A DNA stretch of 64,000 bases from Trichomonas vaginalis G3 (lineage: Eukaryota > Parabasalia > Trichomonadida > Trichomonadidae), in contig NC_067207.1 in NCBI RefSeq assembly GCF_026262505.1, forward strand, positions 30,844,082 through 30,908,081, written 5' to 3'. This document shows, in pieces, positions 48,359-60,619 of the stretch (position 1 is its first letter; each line of letters begins with the position of its first letter). Below the pieces are notes generated by a model. It worked only from the letters and a program-made list of their open reading frames with translations, had not been told where the DNA came from and searched no databases. The position numbers were made by a program, and so were the translations under genes.

Positions 48359-50068
48359 ATGCACAACACCAGGTATATTGATTATTATAATTACATTGAT
48401 TCAGTTAATGATGAAGTATCTAAATGTACATACTCAAACATTCAATCATTAACGCAGAGAGATTTCAAAAATATACAGGAAGACGTAATCCAAATTTTAT
48501 CGCGTTTTAATTTTGATGCAGTCGTTTACAATCCGACAGAAATAATAAAATCAGTATCTTCAACAACAAAACACTACTTTAGCAATGATGCGGCCTTATA
48601 TTTAAGTAAAATATGGCCGCCAGTTGTTAAAAAGTCAAATGAATTTATTCCAGAGATATTTAATTTCTTTGTCGAAATAGCTCACCAGCTTGCAAATCAA
48701 GATGTTCTTTTCAAATGGATTTCATGCGGTATTTTTTCCAATAATTGGTCCAAATGCGATCCTCAGATCCACACAATTGTAGCAACAAAAGGACTATTAG
48801 AAGATGATCCGAATACATCTATATTTTTTCAATTAACAATAAGCGGAACAGCCAACGTTTATAATATTAGAACTAATGAACTGTCGAAGATTCCAAATAT
48901 TACCAACATAGATATAGATGAAACTAAGGATACAGTGTCATTTTACAACAAAAATGATAAAAAAGTTTTTGGTTTTATTTTGGAAGACAATTCATCAATT
49001 AAATTCTGGCCAAGCTTACTCCGTCGCGCCGAATTTAGACAAAATCCATTTTTATCACCTCCACAAGGTCCATATCCTTCGGTTTTCTTAAATGATTTTG
49101 CAAAACTCGTCGTTAAACCAGATTCGACGATATCTCGTGCATTACTTACTATGATTAATGGTGACCAAACCAAAATGCGAGAGATACTTCCTCATCTTTA
49201 TAATATTTATATGCGTTATCACTCCGTTCTTGGCCTATTCTGCCTTGTTGTTATCCTTGACTTAGAGTATAGCCTTAACAAGATTCAATATCTGTCCCAT
49301 GAAGGTTCTTTGACTCATTTACTTTTTGAATTAATTGTAGGTAACTGTTCTGCAGAATTCGACGAGCAATTTCTCAACAAAATCATACAGTATCTTGATA
49401 AGAATAAGAATCTCGACTTAGAAAAGCAAGATCCTCAAACAACTGTTACATTCTTTTCAACATGCGAATATGTTCTGAACTGCATATCATTCATACCGAG
49501 CGAAATACGTCTTATACTTTCTGTTATTAAAAGCTACTGTTCTTTGGTTGAAAATAATCGATTCAAAATTTATAAAGTTATTACCTCATTGTTTTTGAAT
49601 CATACAGTTAGAGAATACGTACGAAAGGTATATAAAGACGATGTCGGCGCTTTACCTTATCAAATTGTTTTCCATGTTTGCAATTTAATTTCCAAAAGGA
49701 AAATTACATTTAAAGTAACCCCTGAATGGGAAAAGAGAATTCATGAAAAGGTTTTTCCAAAAATTGATCGTTTTGCGGTTTTGATTTCAGAATTTAAATC
49801 AAAATCTCAACCACCGACCAAAAGAATCACAGAACTGGAGAAAGAAATATCAGTTAAAGCAGTTGTCAACTACATCAACTTAAACTTCACAGTTTTTACG
49901 AAGATTGTCGAAGATTTTTCAATTCCAACGAAATACTACTCAACATGTCTAGGCTGGAATCTGAGTGTTGCAGTTTCAAGGATGTTCGTGTGCTTTGGAG
50001 ATGACTTGCAAATCGAAAACATCCAAAAAGAATTAACTCAAAATCCTAAGAAAGAAGAAAAAAAGTAG
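48359..50068 (+). CDS. Large unknown protein, weak RasGAP-like region
   Basis: The ATG at 48359 (MHNTRYIDYYNYIDSVNDEV) gives 569 residues; in-frame upstream codons have no ATG. Mostly helical. A region near residues 255-440 (HLYNIYMRYHSVLGLFCLVV, then STCEYVLNCISFIPSEIRLI, then FKIYKVITSLFLNHTVREYV) recalls the helices of RasGAP domains in order, but lacks a clear arginine finger, so I offer this as a weak idea. Directly after the stop, another frame continues as an acidic then very lysine-rich tail (50069-50268), which may be the real C-terminus. Confidence 0.6.
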   Translation: MHNTRYIDYYNYIDSVNDEVSKCTYSNIQSLTQRDFKNIQEDVIQILSRFNFDAVVYNPTEIIKSVSSTTKHYFSNDAALYLSKIWPPVVKKSNEFIPEIFNFFVEIAHQLANQDVLFKWISCGIFSNNWSKCDPQIHTIVATKGLLEDDPNTSIFFQLTISGTANVYNIRTNELSKIPNITNIDIDETKDTVSFYNKNDKKVFGFILEDNSSIKFWPSLLRRAEFRQNPFLSPPQGPYPSVFLNDFAKLVVKPDSTISRALLTMINGDQTKMREILPHLYNIYMRYHSVLGLFCLVVILDLEYSLNKIQYLSHEGSLTHLLFELIVGNCSAEFDEQFLNKIIQYLDKNKNLDLEKQDPQTTVTFFSTCEYVLNCISFIPSEIRLILSVIKSYCSLVENNRFKIYKVITSLFLNHTVREYVRKVYKDDVGALPYQIVFHVCNLISKRKITFKVTPEWEKRIHEKVFPKIDRFAVLISEFKSKSQPPTKRITELEKEISVKAVVNYINLNFTVFTKIVEDFSIPTKYYSTCLGWNLSVAVSRMFVCFGDDLQIENIQKELTQNPKKEEKK

Positions 50069-50268
50069 TTGAATCGGAATCAGACAGCGAGAAACCTGAA
50101 AGGAAGATGAGCTTAAACATGTGCGTGAACGTTTTTTCAGAATCAATTCAAAGTACTGCTCCAAGGAAACCCAAAAAGAAGAAGACAGTGAAAAAGAAGA
50201 AGATCACATACGTTTACGTTAACAAGAAGGTATACAGACACCGAACAGTACCTAATCTTAAGAAATAA
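50069..50268 (+). CDS. Lysine-rich tail frame behind the 569-residue gene
   Basis: From the A-rich run at the end of the upstream gene, a neighbouring frame reads VVESESDSEKPERKMSLNMC, then KPKKKKTVKKKKITYVYVNK, and stops at 50268. An ATG inside it (50107) would give 53 residues. The acidic/serine then lysine pattern is coding-like. Either the upstream gene continues through a shift at the A7 run (real or a consensus error), or this is a separate small gene. No spacer lies between them. Confidence 0.5.
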
Positions 50269-50556
50269 TTCAATTATATTTTAATTTTGTTTTGTTTTTA
50301 TGTTAAATATTAATATTTTACTTATTGTCTTCGATTTTTCACTACATAAAAAACATTTTAATTTTTATAATTTTTATTGAACTATGAAATACAGAGTTTT
50401 TGAAAGAATATATGAAACTTTCTATAATATGCTTATTTGCCTATCAAATTTAACTTCCAATTAATATCTGATTCAAAAATTATTTCTTTAGTTAGAATAA
50501 ATGAGTTTTTAAAATTTCACCAATAGAATTGAAGATATTTACATCAGAGGTATGCG

Positions 50557-50685
50557 TTTAAGGGTGCACTTACGCCTCTATGACATGACCTTCAATTCAG
50601 ATGTTTAAGGTTAATTTTCAATGACGCTTCGCGCCAGTTGTCAAAAATTTGAATTAAAGTCAGATGGGCGCAAGTGCAGCTTTAA
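50557..50685. repeat. Short element with imperfect terminal inverted repeats (MITE-like)
   Basis: tttaagggtgcacttacgcc at the left pairs with ggcgcaagtgcagctttaa at the right, with about 90 bases between. No coding capacity. It lies in the 520-bp spacer between two genes; the rest of that spacer shows nothing. Confidence 0.5.
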
Positions 50686-50788
50686 TTTCTCTCGAAATTT
50701 GAGATTTTTTCCCTTAAAATTATTCTTCACATTATTATCATGTATTTCAGCAGTTGAAATAATTTAAATGAAAATAGTAGTTGTTTAT

Positions 50789-53700
50789 TTAATATAAAAT
50801 GTATTGAATGATAGAATAGATAAACGAAAATGGCTTGAATTTATGTTTGATCTTTGGATCATCTTCAAAATTGGATGGTTGATATCGAAATGTGATATTT
50901 GTTGTGAAGCTAACTTGTTCTGATGATTCCTGTTTATCATTCATTGAATTAATTAAAAATCGATGTTTACCATTGTTAACACGTGATATTGGGATCTTCA
51001 GACTGAATGGTTGATAGCATTGATTATCGAGATCAACGTGTGTATCCGTTTGATCATCCATATTTTCAATGTTACAGAAAATATGAATATTTTCATTACA
51101 TCTTTCGTCACGAACTACACCCGAAATATGAACATATTTGTCTGTGTCTTTATAATAGACTTCTTTTCTTTCATTATTTAAAGTTATTATTGGTTTGTTG
51201 TATTTAAAAATAAAATAGTATTTCCTCACAACTGATGTTCTTTCTGGAGTTTCAACAGCTTTTAAATTAACTATATATCTATTTTCAGGTAAATCGCTTG
51301 GAATTCGAATATATAACATATCTGTTTTTTCGATCTCATTACCCATTTGAAATTCCACTGAACCAGTGAAATATGTTTGTTCAAATTCATAATCAACTTT
51401 CAAAGTATCTACAATGTTATAATCAATTAATTTGATTTGTATTTCCAAATCATTTTTAAGATTTTTTGTGTAAACAGGAGGATTATATTCATTATAATCA
51501 AGAATTAGAAGATCTGGATCATTAAACTTGAAATCAAATTTAATAGGATCTAGTGTTTGAAATTTATTAAAAGTATCTATTGCTTTGATTTTTATGGTAT
51601 GAGTACCTTCTGAAAATGTTTGATCTAAAGGTATATTCATTGTGAATTGTTTTGATTCAGTTATTGACTCTATTTTTATTGTTTCATATAATTTGAAATT
51701 AGTTGATGAATCATATGCATATTGTAATGAAACATCACCAAGATTTGTATCTGTTAATGTACCTGATATTGAAATTAACTGATCTTTGTTCTTATAGTAT
51801 TTTTCATTTGGATTTTTGGTAATTGATAAAACTGGAGTTGACAATTGAATAGTGAATTGCATGACTATTGGTAGACATCCAAAAAAGCTATTATAATCTT
51901 GACAATCATAATAATTACCATTGTAATAACCATTATAAGAATTACAATCATAAATATCAAGTTGAGGATTAAATCGATTGATCATAAGTTCATATGATTT
52001 TTCGTATGCAAGTTGTTCAATTTTAATGTTCACTGTATATGATTGGTAATTATTGTTTATTTCTGGAGGCAATTCGAATGTTTGATAATCTTGAAAACCA
52101 TAACCGTCACTGGATATGGCATATTTTATCCAACAGGGACCGCCTCTTGGGTCCTGATAATTTAAATTAATGGTAAGGAAGTTATCAACATTATATATCA
52201 ATATATGCTTAAATTCATTTATTTGAAGTTGAAGATAAGGTTCATATCGGAGATATAACTTTTGATGTTCGGATTCTTTGTTTAAGTCATCAAATACATA
52301 ATAAGAAATTAAAAATCGTTCTTGACACAAAAACCATGGTGGAATAAATATTGTGGTTAACATACATTTCCAATTTGTATCTGTAATCTCATGAATGTTT
52401 TCTATTGTTTGCGAATATCCATCATATCCATTATAATCTGGGGAAACAGTATATTTAAATGAAATTTTTCCAGTTCCATCTAAATCTCTAATTTCATATT
52501 CAAGATTTAATTGATACTTATAATTTATATAATCAGCCGGATTACTTTCTGTTGATTCTTTTCCAAAACGAATTTCTGGCTTTGAACTTCTACATTAATT
52601 GTAGAAATTTTAAAGTAATATTCTCCAACTTCAAGTTTTGAAATATCAAAAGTAAACTCTCTAAATTCTGTTTCTAATGCTAATGAAATATTTTCTTTTA
52701 TATTAATTAATGAATTAATATTTTCTGTTCTATTAATTCGATACGATATTTCGAATATTTTGTCGACATAATAATTAAATGAAACATTAACTTTAAATTG
52801 CATATCAATTCTTTGTTTAAATTGATGCTTTTGCAATGGATCTATTTCTATTCTAACCACTCTTTCAATTGTGAAATTGAAATATTCAAAATGAGAATAA
52901 ACTTCTTCATTATCTTGATATTTTATGCATCTGAAATAAATTGAGTAATTTCCTATTGTATAGTTTTGAATAGAAATATTTACACTAAAATGTCTTCGAT
53001 ATTCATGATCTGATAAAGTAGTTTCGTTTAAGAAATATTCTGCGCCTTCTGGATTCTTTGATTCATTATATTCCTTAATGTAGAATAATTTAGAATTACC
53101 ATATGTAATAAATTCTCCAGAGACATTAATAAATTGTGTGCCTTCGTAATATGTTTTATTGTTATAATCAAATATAATAAAATCTTTGTCTTCGAGTATT
53201 TTTCTCTTCATTTTTTCTTTGTTAATAGGAATTCGAGATATTGAACTTGTAGTGTTTCTTTCAGTGTCGAAGAATCGAATAAACAGATTTTTGGTGTTCA
53301 AATCTTTTGGAATTTCTAAAACAAGAGAGTTATTTTTTTCTAAATTTATCATTTTCGTTTGGAGAGAATTAAAAACAAAATTTTCATTTGTAAACAAATA
53401 TTCAGCTAGAAATTGATGACTCAAAATGTCCATTGTTCGATTTTAACTTCAATATGATTAGATGTAATGGAATTCCTAATGTTTATATCTTCATCAAATT
53501 TATAATTTTCCAATGATTTAAAAATTCGTACAGAATCGATTGCATTTGGCTCAATAAATCTTGTATACCGTGTTATGATGATTTCATTGCCTGAAACAGT
53601 GAGATGCACGTTGGTTTCATCAACATTATAAATGGTCGTCTCTTTTTCATTGTAAATAGTAAAGTAATGCTGGCTATATGTAATATTATAGAGATTAATG

Positions 53701-53936
53701 TCGACAATGATTCTGAATTCAATTGAAAATTCGTGTTTGGCTTCATCTTTGTTTTGAAATAACAATGAGAACTCATTATCCTTATAAACACCATTGATAT
53801 CAATTTCATTAGTGTAGTAATGATCAAAGGCATCTGAAGTAATATCATATATGAATGAATCAACTTCAAATTTCCCTGTTACTTCGACGTTGAGGTGGTT
53901 TCCCAAGGTGGCTTCTTTAAAGTAGGATAAAAACAT
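50789..53936 (-). pseudogene. Surface-type protein with Ig-like repeats, frame broken
   Basis: Three adjoining minus-strand frames (53421-53936, 52525-53433, 50789 to about 52570) give one continuous protein-like sequence of about 1,040 residues. Repeats of a beta-sandwich kind return with the signature YYKNKDQLISISGTLTD, YYKDTDKYVHISGVVRD and YYEGTQFINVSGEFITY, followed by strand-rich stretches. Such repeats are typical of large adhesin-like surface proteins in trichomonads. Two apparent frameshifts (around 53430 and 52570) separate the frames. No signal peptide or membrane anchor is seen, so both ends may be missing. It is either a pseudogene or a gene with consensus errors. Confidence 0.65.
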
Positions 53937-55153
53937 CTAGCGTTAATGAAAAATTCTAAATTGAGGCACTCCAATAACTAGAGGAGGCTATTCATTGAAT
54001 AAAAATAATTTATTTTTATCGAATAGTCAAAATTTAGGACTTGCCATAAACTATTCAATTTTCATAAAATTTGACGTTGTTAAAATGGTAGATGGAACAA
54101 AGCAAAATAGTCATCATGACCTTTATACTTTATGATTATTGCCTAATTCATCCTTGAGTCCTTATTTCAGACAATTCAAAATCGAGAGAAAGTCGGATGT
54201 TATTTATATCCACATTTATTGAAGAGTAGAAGTGTATTTTTTAGAGACCAGATCAAAATTGTTCGTTCATTACACTTTTTATATATCTGAATTTAAAAGT
54301 TTTAATTTCATACAGATTATTGCTTCATTCTTGTGTTGACACGCCATATTATGGTTACACACGGAATATACAAGGTGACTTGGAATGAATTATATTTTAA
54401 TTCTTCTTCAGATTCAAAACATGAGTTGATAGGAATTTTATTCCAGCTTCACAAAAATTTATCAATGAATGTCTGCATGAATTTATAAAATTCCCCAGCT
54501 TAAATATTACTACTAATGATAAATTCATAGTAGTGAAGTCTGATAACTAAACTTTTAAACCGACCACTGCTCCCCCAAAAGGAAATCTAAGGATGAGCAC
54601 GAGAGTTCATAAAATACATGAACTCATGAACAAGCCTATCTGGAAATCATAAGTAATCCTAACCATGAAAAGTCAGAAAATATTGAACATGTCAACAAAC
54701 AAAGGGGATTTTCAATAACAGAAACAACGAAGTTTATTCCAAAGATGGGAACACAGAAAACGGTAACTATAATTGGCCTATAGCAGATATAGTTATAGAG
54801 ATTCTTGTTGAAATTGAGTTTGTTATTGGTGCCACATTTTTTACAAATGCAAGAAAATATCGCAGCAAGAAAAATTAGCAGAATCAGCCTTAGAATAAGA
54901 AGTCCAACCAGATTGAGCCCAGGATTATGATCAAAATAAAGATTACACTGATGCCTAATCCAAAATTAATCTTAAATTCACTTCATTCTTGCATAGATGC
55001 AAAACAAATTGCATTTTTTTTCCCTAACAAAATCAGATATTAAATGATTATAAAGTGAGAAAAAAAGAGTAAAAAGAAGACTATTCAATTTCATACATAA
55101 CTAATTGAAATTAAACAGAAAGCTTTTACTAACAACAACAAATATTTAAATAA
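53937..55153. other. Intergenic stretch
   Basis: About 1.2 kb, AT-rich, no supported gene. Near 54030-54065 it carries gccataaactattcaatttt, a word shared with the small repeat at 14700-14830. A short direct or inverted word pair is present near 54608-54630. Nothing else. Confidence 0.5.
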
Positions 55154-56977
55154 TTATCCAAAATCATTTACAAGATTTGCTCTAAGAGAAATAGACATCT
55201 CCATTTGTGCTATTCTCTGTTTCTTTCTCCATGCTATCAAAACAAATATCAATGTTGATACAACAATGACAAAAATAATTGGAATTAACAAGTACAAATT
55301 ATTTTTTTTTTCAGCGAACCATTTCTCAACAGAAGGGAAATAATCATAGTAAGGCATGACAACATGATCAACAAGTTGATTATCTGATTGGTTATATGTT
55401 ATATTATAAAATACATTCGGTTTTTTCGTATAAAAACAATTTCTCATATAAATATTGATTCCAGAAACAAAAATAATATCATCCGAAACATCAATTGAAC
55501 AATTAAATAAATCAGTAGTTTCGCTATTAATACCAGCTATTACAGACAAATTATTATTATTAATGATGCTGAAATTGGAAAATCCACTGTTTGAAATTGA
55601 CAAAAATTTGTCACAATGAATAAAAGTATTTAATAAGTGTACATCTAAAACTGCATTGCAAAATAGTGATTCACCAATATCTGTGTCTTGTTCACTTAAA
55701 ATATAAACATTATCTTTGCCTATTGAATTTGAATAGTTTACATTAACCGTTAATTGACATTGAGCGTAAATTGAAACCAATTTTGTATTTTCGCTACAAA
55801 TAGTTGTTTGTTTGACCTCTGCCTTTGAGTTTTCGTCAGAAAATATACAAAGAAAAGCTCCAAAATATCCTGAATTTTCAAGACAACAAATCTTTGAGTT
55901 TTTATAGTTAATATCATATCCAGAAACATATATAGCTCCAGAACTTGTAAGTGAATACTGATCTCCTTTGATTTTCCGAAATGTTGATTCATTTATCGAA
56001 ATTATTTTGGAAATGTCATTAATTGATATGACAACACCACTATATTGATTGGAAATATCATCAAATCGACAGTTTTCAATAGAAATCTGTGAATAATTTA
56101 TTGATGAAATAATTCTTGTGTTTTTAATGTCTTTGAATGCTTGTACTTTATTAATTCTGACAAAATTGCAATATGTATGAATGAATTCATCATGAAATGC
56201 TGATTCTGTTACGTTTTCTTGAAGAATATTGGAATAATTTGTTTCATCAAGGATACAGTTTCCAAGTTTGATACTATTCTTAACACAAACTAAGAAACAA
56301 TCTTTAAACTGAGAATCTAAGATTATGACTCTTTTTAATGTATAAATAAAAATTGATTTGGGGTAAATATGTAAAAATTGGCACTTGGTATAATAAAAAT
56401 TGGGATACGTATAATGCTCTATTACGTTTCGGCCTGAAAAATTCGAAAATGAAGAAAAATTTACCGAAAATGTTCTCTGTGTAGCAATGAGTGCAGATGC
56501 ATCGTATTTTTTATCTGTCATATTCAAGTGGATAATCGACAATGTGTCACTGGAGATTTGTACTTTGTTATTAATCCCGTATTCAACGTTTGCATTGGAA
56601 TCTGAGTAGTAGTTTTCAATATTTACGTCTGATGAATTGGTAATATATAAATCAGCTCCGGCGATTGATTCGCATGACATTAAGTTACAATTTGAAATTT
56701 TGGTGTTATCTGAAGAAGATATGTAGATGGCTCCACCATAGAGCAGTGATTGGCATTTGAAAAAGCTGCATTCCTTAAAACCTAATGAATTTAAATGGTT
56801 ATCTAAAAAAATTGCGCCTCCTTGCATCACATCAGTGAAATGAGAGATGATCGAGCGAGTTATCAGTACAGATGTATATTGCAAGTATATTGAACTTATA
56901 CGAACTGACTTAAAATCTAATTGGAGGCTTGAAATTGCTTTTATTTTTAATTCTGAAATTTTTGGAGAAATAATTTT
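55154..56977 (-). pseudogene. Pmp-like surface protein, 5'-truncated
   Basis: Family: trichomonad proteins resembling chlamydial polymorphic membrane proteins. GGAI-type repeats are visible (MQGGAIFLDNHLNSLGFKEC, LYGGAIYISSSDNTKISNCN, SSGAIYVSGYDINYKNSKIC), with the parallel beta-helix rhythm typical of the family. Near the C-terminus is a single membrane span (LYLLIPIIFVIVVSTLIFVL) and a short basic cytoplasmic tail ending LVNDFG. The frame is open upstream to 56977 but has no ATG there and no signal peptide, so the 5' end appears lost. Surface exposure and adhesion roles are inferred from the family. Confidence 0.75.
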
Positions 56978-58327
56978 TTAAAAATTTCTAAAAAAGCATT
57001 ATTATCTGAAACTCTAGCAAAAAACTTGATTTCAATACTAATTTTTTTGTGATGGAATTTCGGTTTTTGAATACAATTTATCATGATAGCATATTTATAT
57101 TAACGAAACAAATTGATATGCGAAAAGGTTTTTTTTATTCGATAACTTTCAACCGTTTTTTATATCTTATTTTTCTGATGAATGTTTTTACAACCTTTTA
57201 TGGCTTAGCACGCCTTCAATATTCAAATTATTTGAACGATATCAATATATCTTCATGTAATTTCATCTCTATTAACGTCGGTTTACAAGGAAGTGCAATC
57301 ATTGGTGCAAAAAAAATTTTACGTAATGATATATATATTACAAATTGCTTCTTTTCAGATAATATAATTGAGCACAATTCAGCGATTTTCACATGGCAAG
57401 TGAATCATACATATCTCTCTAAATTATCTTTCATTAACAATAAAATTGCCAAACTTGATGGCGAAATTTTAGAATTCCACGAAGCAAATACAGATGTTAC
57501 AGAATTTTCTCACTATTTAGCTTCAGTTGACGATTATTCTGACAGAATTATTTATTCTTACAATTCTTCAGTTAACTTTCAAGGATTAAATCTGACAACA
57601 TGCCATATCGAAAATTCTATTATAGAAATAAGCGGAAATTCTGTATTTTTATCATTTTCTAACTTTCAAAACTGTAATTCCAAAACAAACTTACTTCTAG
57701 CGAATACAATTAACAATAATATAGAAAATATCGTAATAATCAACTCATTGATTCAAAATGTATTCGTATTTCCTTTTCCCGCAATTGTTAAAAATATTTT
57801 TATGAAAAAATCCTTAATGGCAGAATTATTCAAATCAACTCAAAAAATCACTTGCATTAACGGTTATTTTGATGTCCCTTATCAAATATATGGCTTCGAA
57901 AACGTTAATTTTATTAATTGTACATATGACAAGAATATATCTATTGTTCCTTTCGAAACAAAAGTTGTTTATAATTTACCATGTTTATCTTACATGAAAA
58001 AACATAATTATTCGATGAATAACACGATAATAAATGAGAGAAGTAATAATTTCGATATTACAGACATTTTCAAAGTCGAGAAATGCATCTTTTCTGAAAT
58101 TTCTTCCCAAACAAATGGCGGAAGTTTTTATTTTCTCGGTTTCAATTCAAAATTATCAATTTCTGATGTAATTTTCAACAGAACACAAACATATTCCATA
58201 TCAGAGAAATGCTATGGTGGTGCTATCTATGCTTTTGGATATAATTCGGAATTTGTTTTCACAAATATTATGGCAATAAATTGTCATGCTTTTGAAGATA
58301 ATTTTGCACTTTTGCATACAATTGAAT

Positions 58328-59442
58328 AGGGTTGTTAGATTCCCGACGATAGGTGTCTTGGAAGATTTGCCTGGTGTCATCATAGTGTCTTTAAATCAAA
58401 AATTTTATTTTAGAGTTAGTTTTATTGATTTTTCAATAAAAAACATTTCTAAAACAAGAAAATAAAACGATAAAATATTTATATTTTATATAAGGATCTT
58501 ATATATTTAAAATAAATATCATTTTATTTTTTTCATTGGTGTCTGTCAAACCATAATACACTATTCAAAAATTCAATGTGTCTTGCGGTTTCAAAAGACA
58601 CCTTCAAATTGAACGATAGCACAGACACTATTGAATTTTACCCATTTTATTTAGTTTTTACCCTTTTTATTTTTAAGAATTAATGACTGAAACAGCCGTT
58701 TTGCTATGACCTCAATCACTTTTATTTATTATTTTAAATATTATTTAATTTTATTATTTGAATATGCCAACTTATATTTGAGAAGCTCAATTTGAGACCA
58801 CTTAATACATTGAAATATCATAAATATTGAAATATTAAAAAGTGTATTTCAAAATATTGAAATTATAAAAATTTATAATACTGAAATTGAGACAAATTAA
58901 TAAATTCAATGTGTTTTTTTTTTGAAATAACTCTCAAATATTATTTTTTTGTTTATTTAATGATGAATAAATATGATTGCTTTAGTCAATCATAAAAACT
59001 AATTTAAGTTTAAAATAATGAAAGGATAATTTGATCGTTTTTTAAAATACAATTATTTTTGATGATTTGCAAGAATCTTTGAAAACAATATAATATAGGT
59101 TCTATTTTTGTAAAATTTATCCAAATCATGTATTACATAAACTACGATTAAAACGATGAAAGAACCAAAAAGTGTGTTTTGTGTTTTGTTGTTGCGTGTT
59201 GGATGCGGGATCCTGTTATTTCCGAAATCGACAAAAAATTTGGAAATTTAATTTCCGAAATCGAAATTATATTAATGTTTTTAATATTCTTATATCAAAA
59301 GGATTAAAGTTCATTAAGAGAAAAACAATTCTTCTTCTTCAATCTATTGGCGCATTTATTTCTACACGCCAATAAGGAAGGGAAAATTATAAGACACCAT
59401 GGTGTCTTCAAAACGCTAATTTTTGATATTTTTAACAACCCT
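58328..59442. mobile_element. Mutator-like non-autonomous element (1,115 bp)
   Basis: Inserted in the Pmp-like gene. The left end AGGGTTGTTA and the right end TAACAACCCT are a perfect 10-bp terminal inverted repeat. The flanks are an exact 10-bp duplication acaattgaat (58318-58327 and 59443-59452). A target duplication of 9-11 bases is characteristic of Mutator-like elements. Inner copies of ggtgtctt occur near both ends. I see no transposase gene, so it is non-autonomous. Confidence 0.82.
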
Positions 59443-59786
59443 ACAATTGAATCTCATTCTATTAACATGAATGATTCAATTATTACAAAATGCTCTGATA
59501 TAAATGAACCAGCTGTTTATTATACTTTGTTTGTTGATAGCAAAGATGAATCTTTATTAATGAATCATTGCAATGTTTCTAATAATTTTGCCGCTGTCAA
59601 AATGATTTATTCAATGTTTGTTTCTCGTTTTAGTTTTGATTATTTCGCATATAATTCTTTATATTTTGTACAAAATCAGAAATCTTATTTCTTCCTTTCA
59701 CAAGATGCCGTGTTTAAGTCTTGTGCTTTTATAGGAAATGATGAAAATGATGCAAATTATTCAATTGTTTCTTTGAATTTGTAATA

Positions 59787-60423
59787 AACAGAAATTCATC
59801 AAAAGTGACAGCTCTCAATTTTTTGACATTTGTAAATTCTAAATTGAATGAGAAAAATGAAATAATACTAATCATAATACAATATTCTAGATTTAATTAT
59901 AATTAGGAAAAAGTTAGTTTTGAGAGTACTTTTCATAGGCATATAGAATGAAATCTTCTGAAAAATAATATCACATAAACTCATATATTTTCTAATATAT
60001 AACTATTTATATAAAAATCAAATTCAATGATCTTAAAAGCGAAGGATAAACCTCAAAAATTTACGAATATAATGAGTGGGAATAGGCGTAAAGCAAAAAT
60101 TGATATTTCATATGGTTTTATGATAGATAAGCATTATATTCCCACTCATTATATTCGTAAATTTTGAGGTTTATCCTTCGCTTTAAGATCATTGAATTTG
60201 ATTTTTATATAAAATAGTTATATATTAGAAAATAATATGAGTTTATTTGATATTATTTTTCAGAAGATTTTGTGTTCTTCTTCAAAATTTTATTTTTTAT
60301 TAAAAAGAATCTTTACAAAATATACATTTACTTTAATTAGTATTTAAAAACGTGCTCTATCAAAAGTTCCAAAAATTCAATATTTTAGCTTTTCTGAGGT
60401 GTCACTTTTGGTGAATTTCTGTT
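59787..60423. mobile_element. TA-flanked MITE with 24-bp inverted ends (637 bp)
   Basis: The left end AACAGAAATTCATCAAAAGT plus GACA matches the right end in inverted orientation with one mismatch, and both ends are flanked by TA. That is the pattern of Tc1/mariner-class elements. No transposase. It holds an internal foldback (59951-60270). Confidence 0.75.
59951..60270. repeat. Long foldback inside the TA-flanked element
   Basis: About 134-bp arms (59951-60084 and 60137-60270) are inverted copies with a few differences, separated by a loop of about 50 bases. Core words: aacctcaaaaatttacgaat and gtttatccttcgcttt. It could be a second element nested in the first. Confidence 0.82.
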
Positions 60424-60619
60424 TACAACAAATTTAACAATTGATAATTGTTATTTCTACAAATATCCACCACTTAATGTTGAAAAATCAAAACCTGTTG
60501 TAATTAATTCAAAATTGAATGCAACTTATGATGAAATAATTGAATTTGTGAAGTCAATTGATCCCCCTTCAAATATCGCTATTAAATTTGATAAAAGAAA
60601 ATCAAATCTTACGAAAGTT

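Larger units (their letters stand above)
57052..60619 (+). pseudogene. Pmp-like surface gene split by three insertions
   Basis: The first part (57052-58327) begins MEFRFLNTIYHDSI. It has a hydrophobic signal-like stretch near residue 45 (FLYLIFLMNVFTTFYGLARL) and Pmp-type repeats late in the part (NGGSFYFLGFNSKLSISDVI, YGGAIYAFGYNSEFVFTNIM). A Mutator-like element (58328-59442) follows, after which gene sequence resumes (59443-59784). A TA-flanked foldback element (59787-60423) follows, then gene sequence again (60424-60619), and finally Maverick C. The pieces outside the insertions stay protein-like (for example NLTIDNCYFYKYPPLN). A stop also lies just before the second insertion. The original 3' end is beyond the window. 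Confidence 0.72.

Noticed and set aside
54560-54760. Possible gene in the stretch behind the Ig-like surface gene
   Set aside because: No frame longer than chance and no domain in any frame.
59172-59375. A 67-codon frame within the Mutator-like element as a transposase piece
   Set aside because: Cysteine- and lysine-rich with no transposase motif; the element has no other coding sequence, so it is better seen as non-autonomous.
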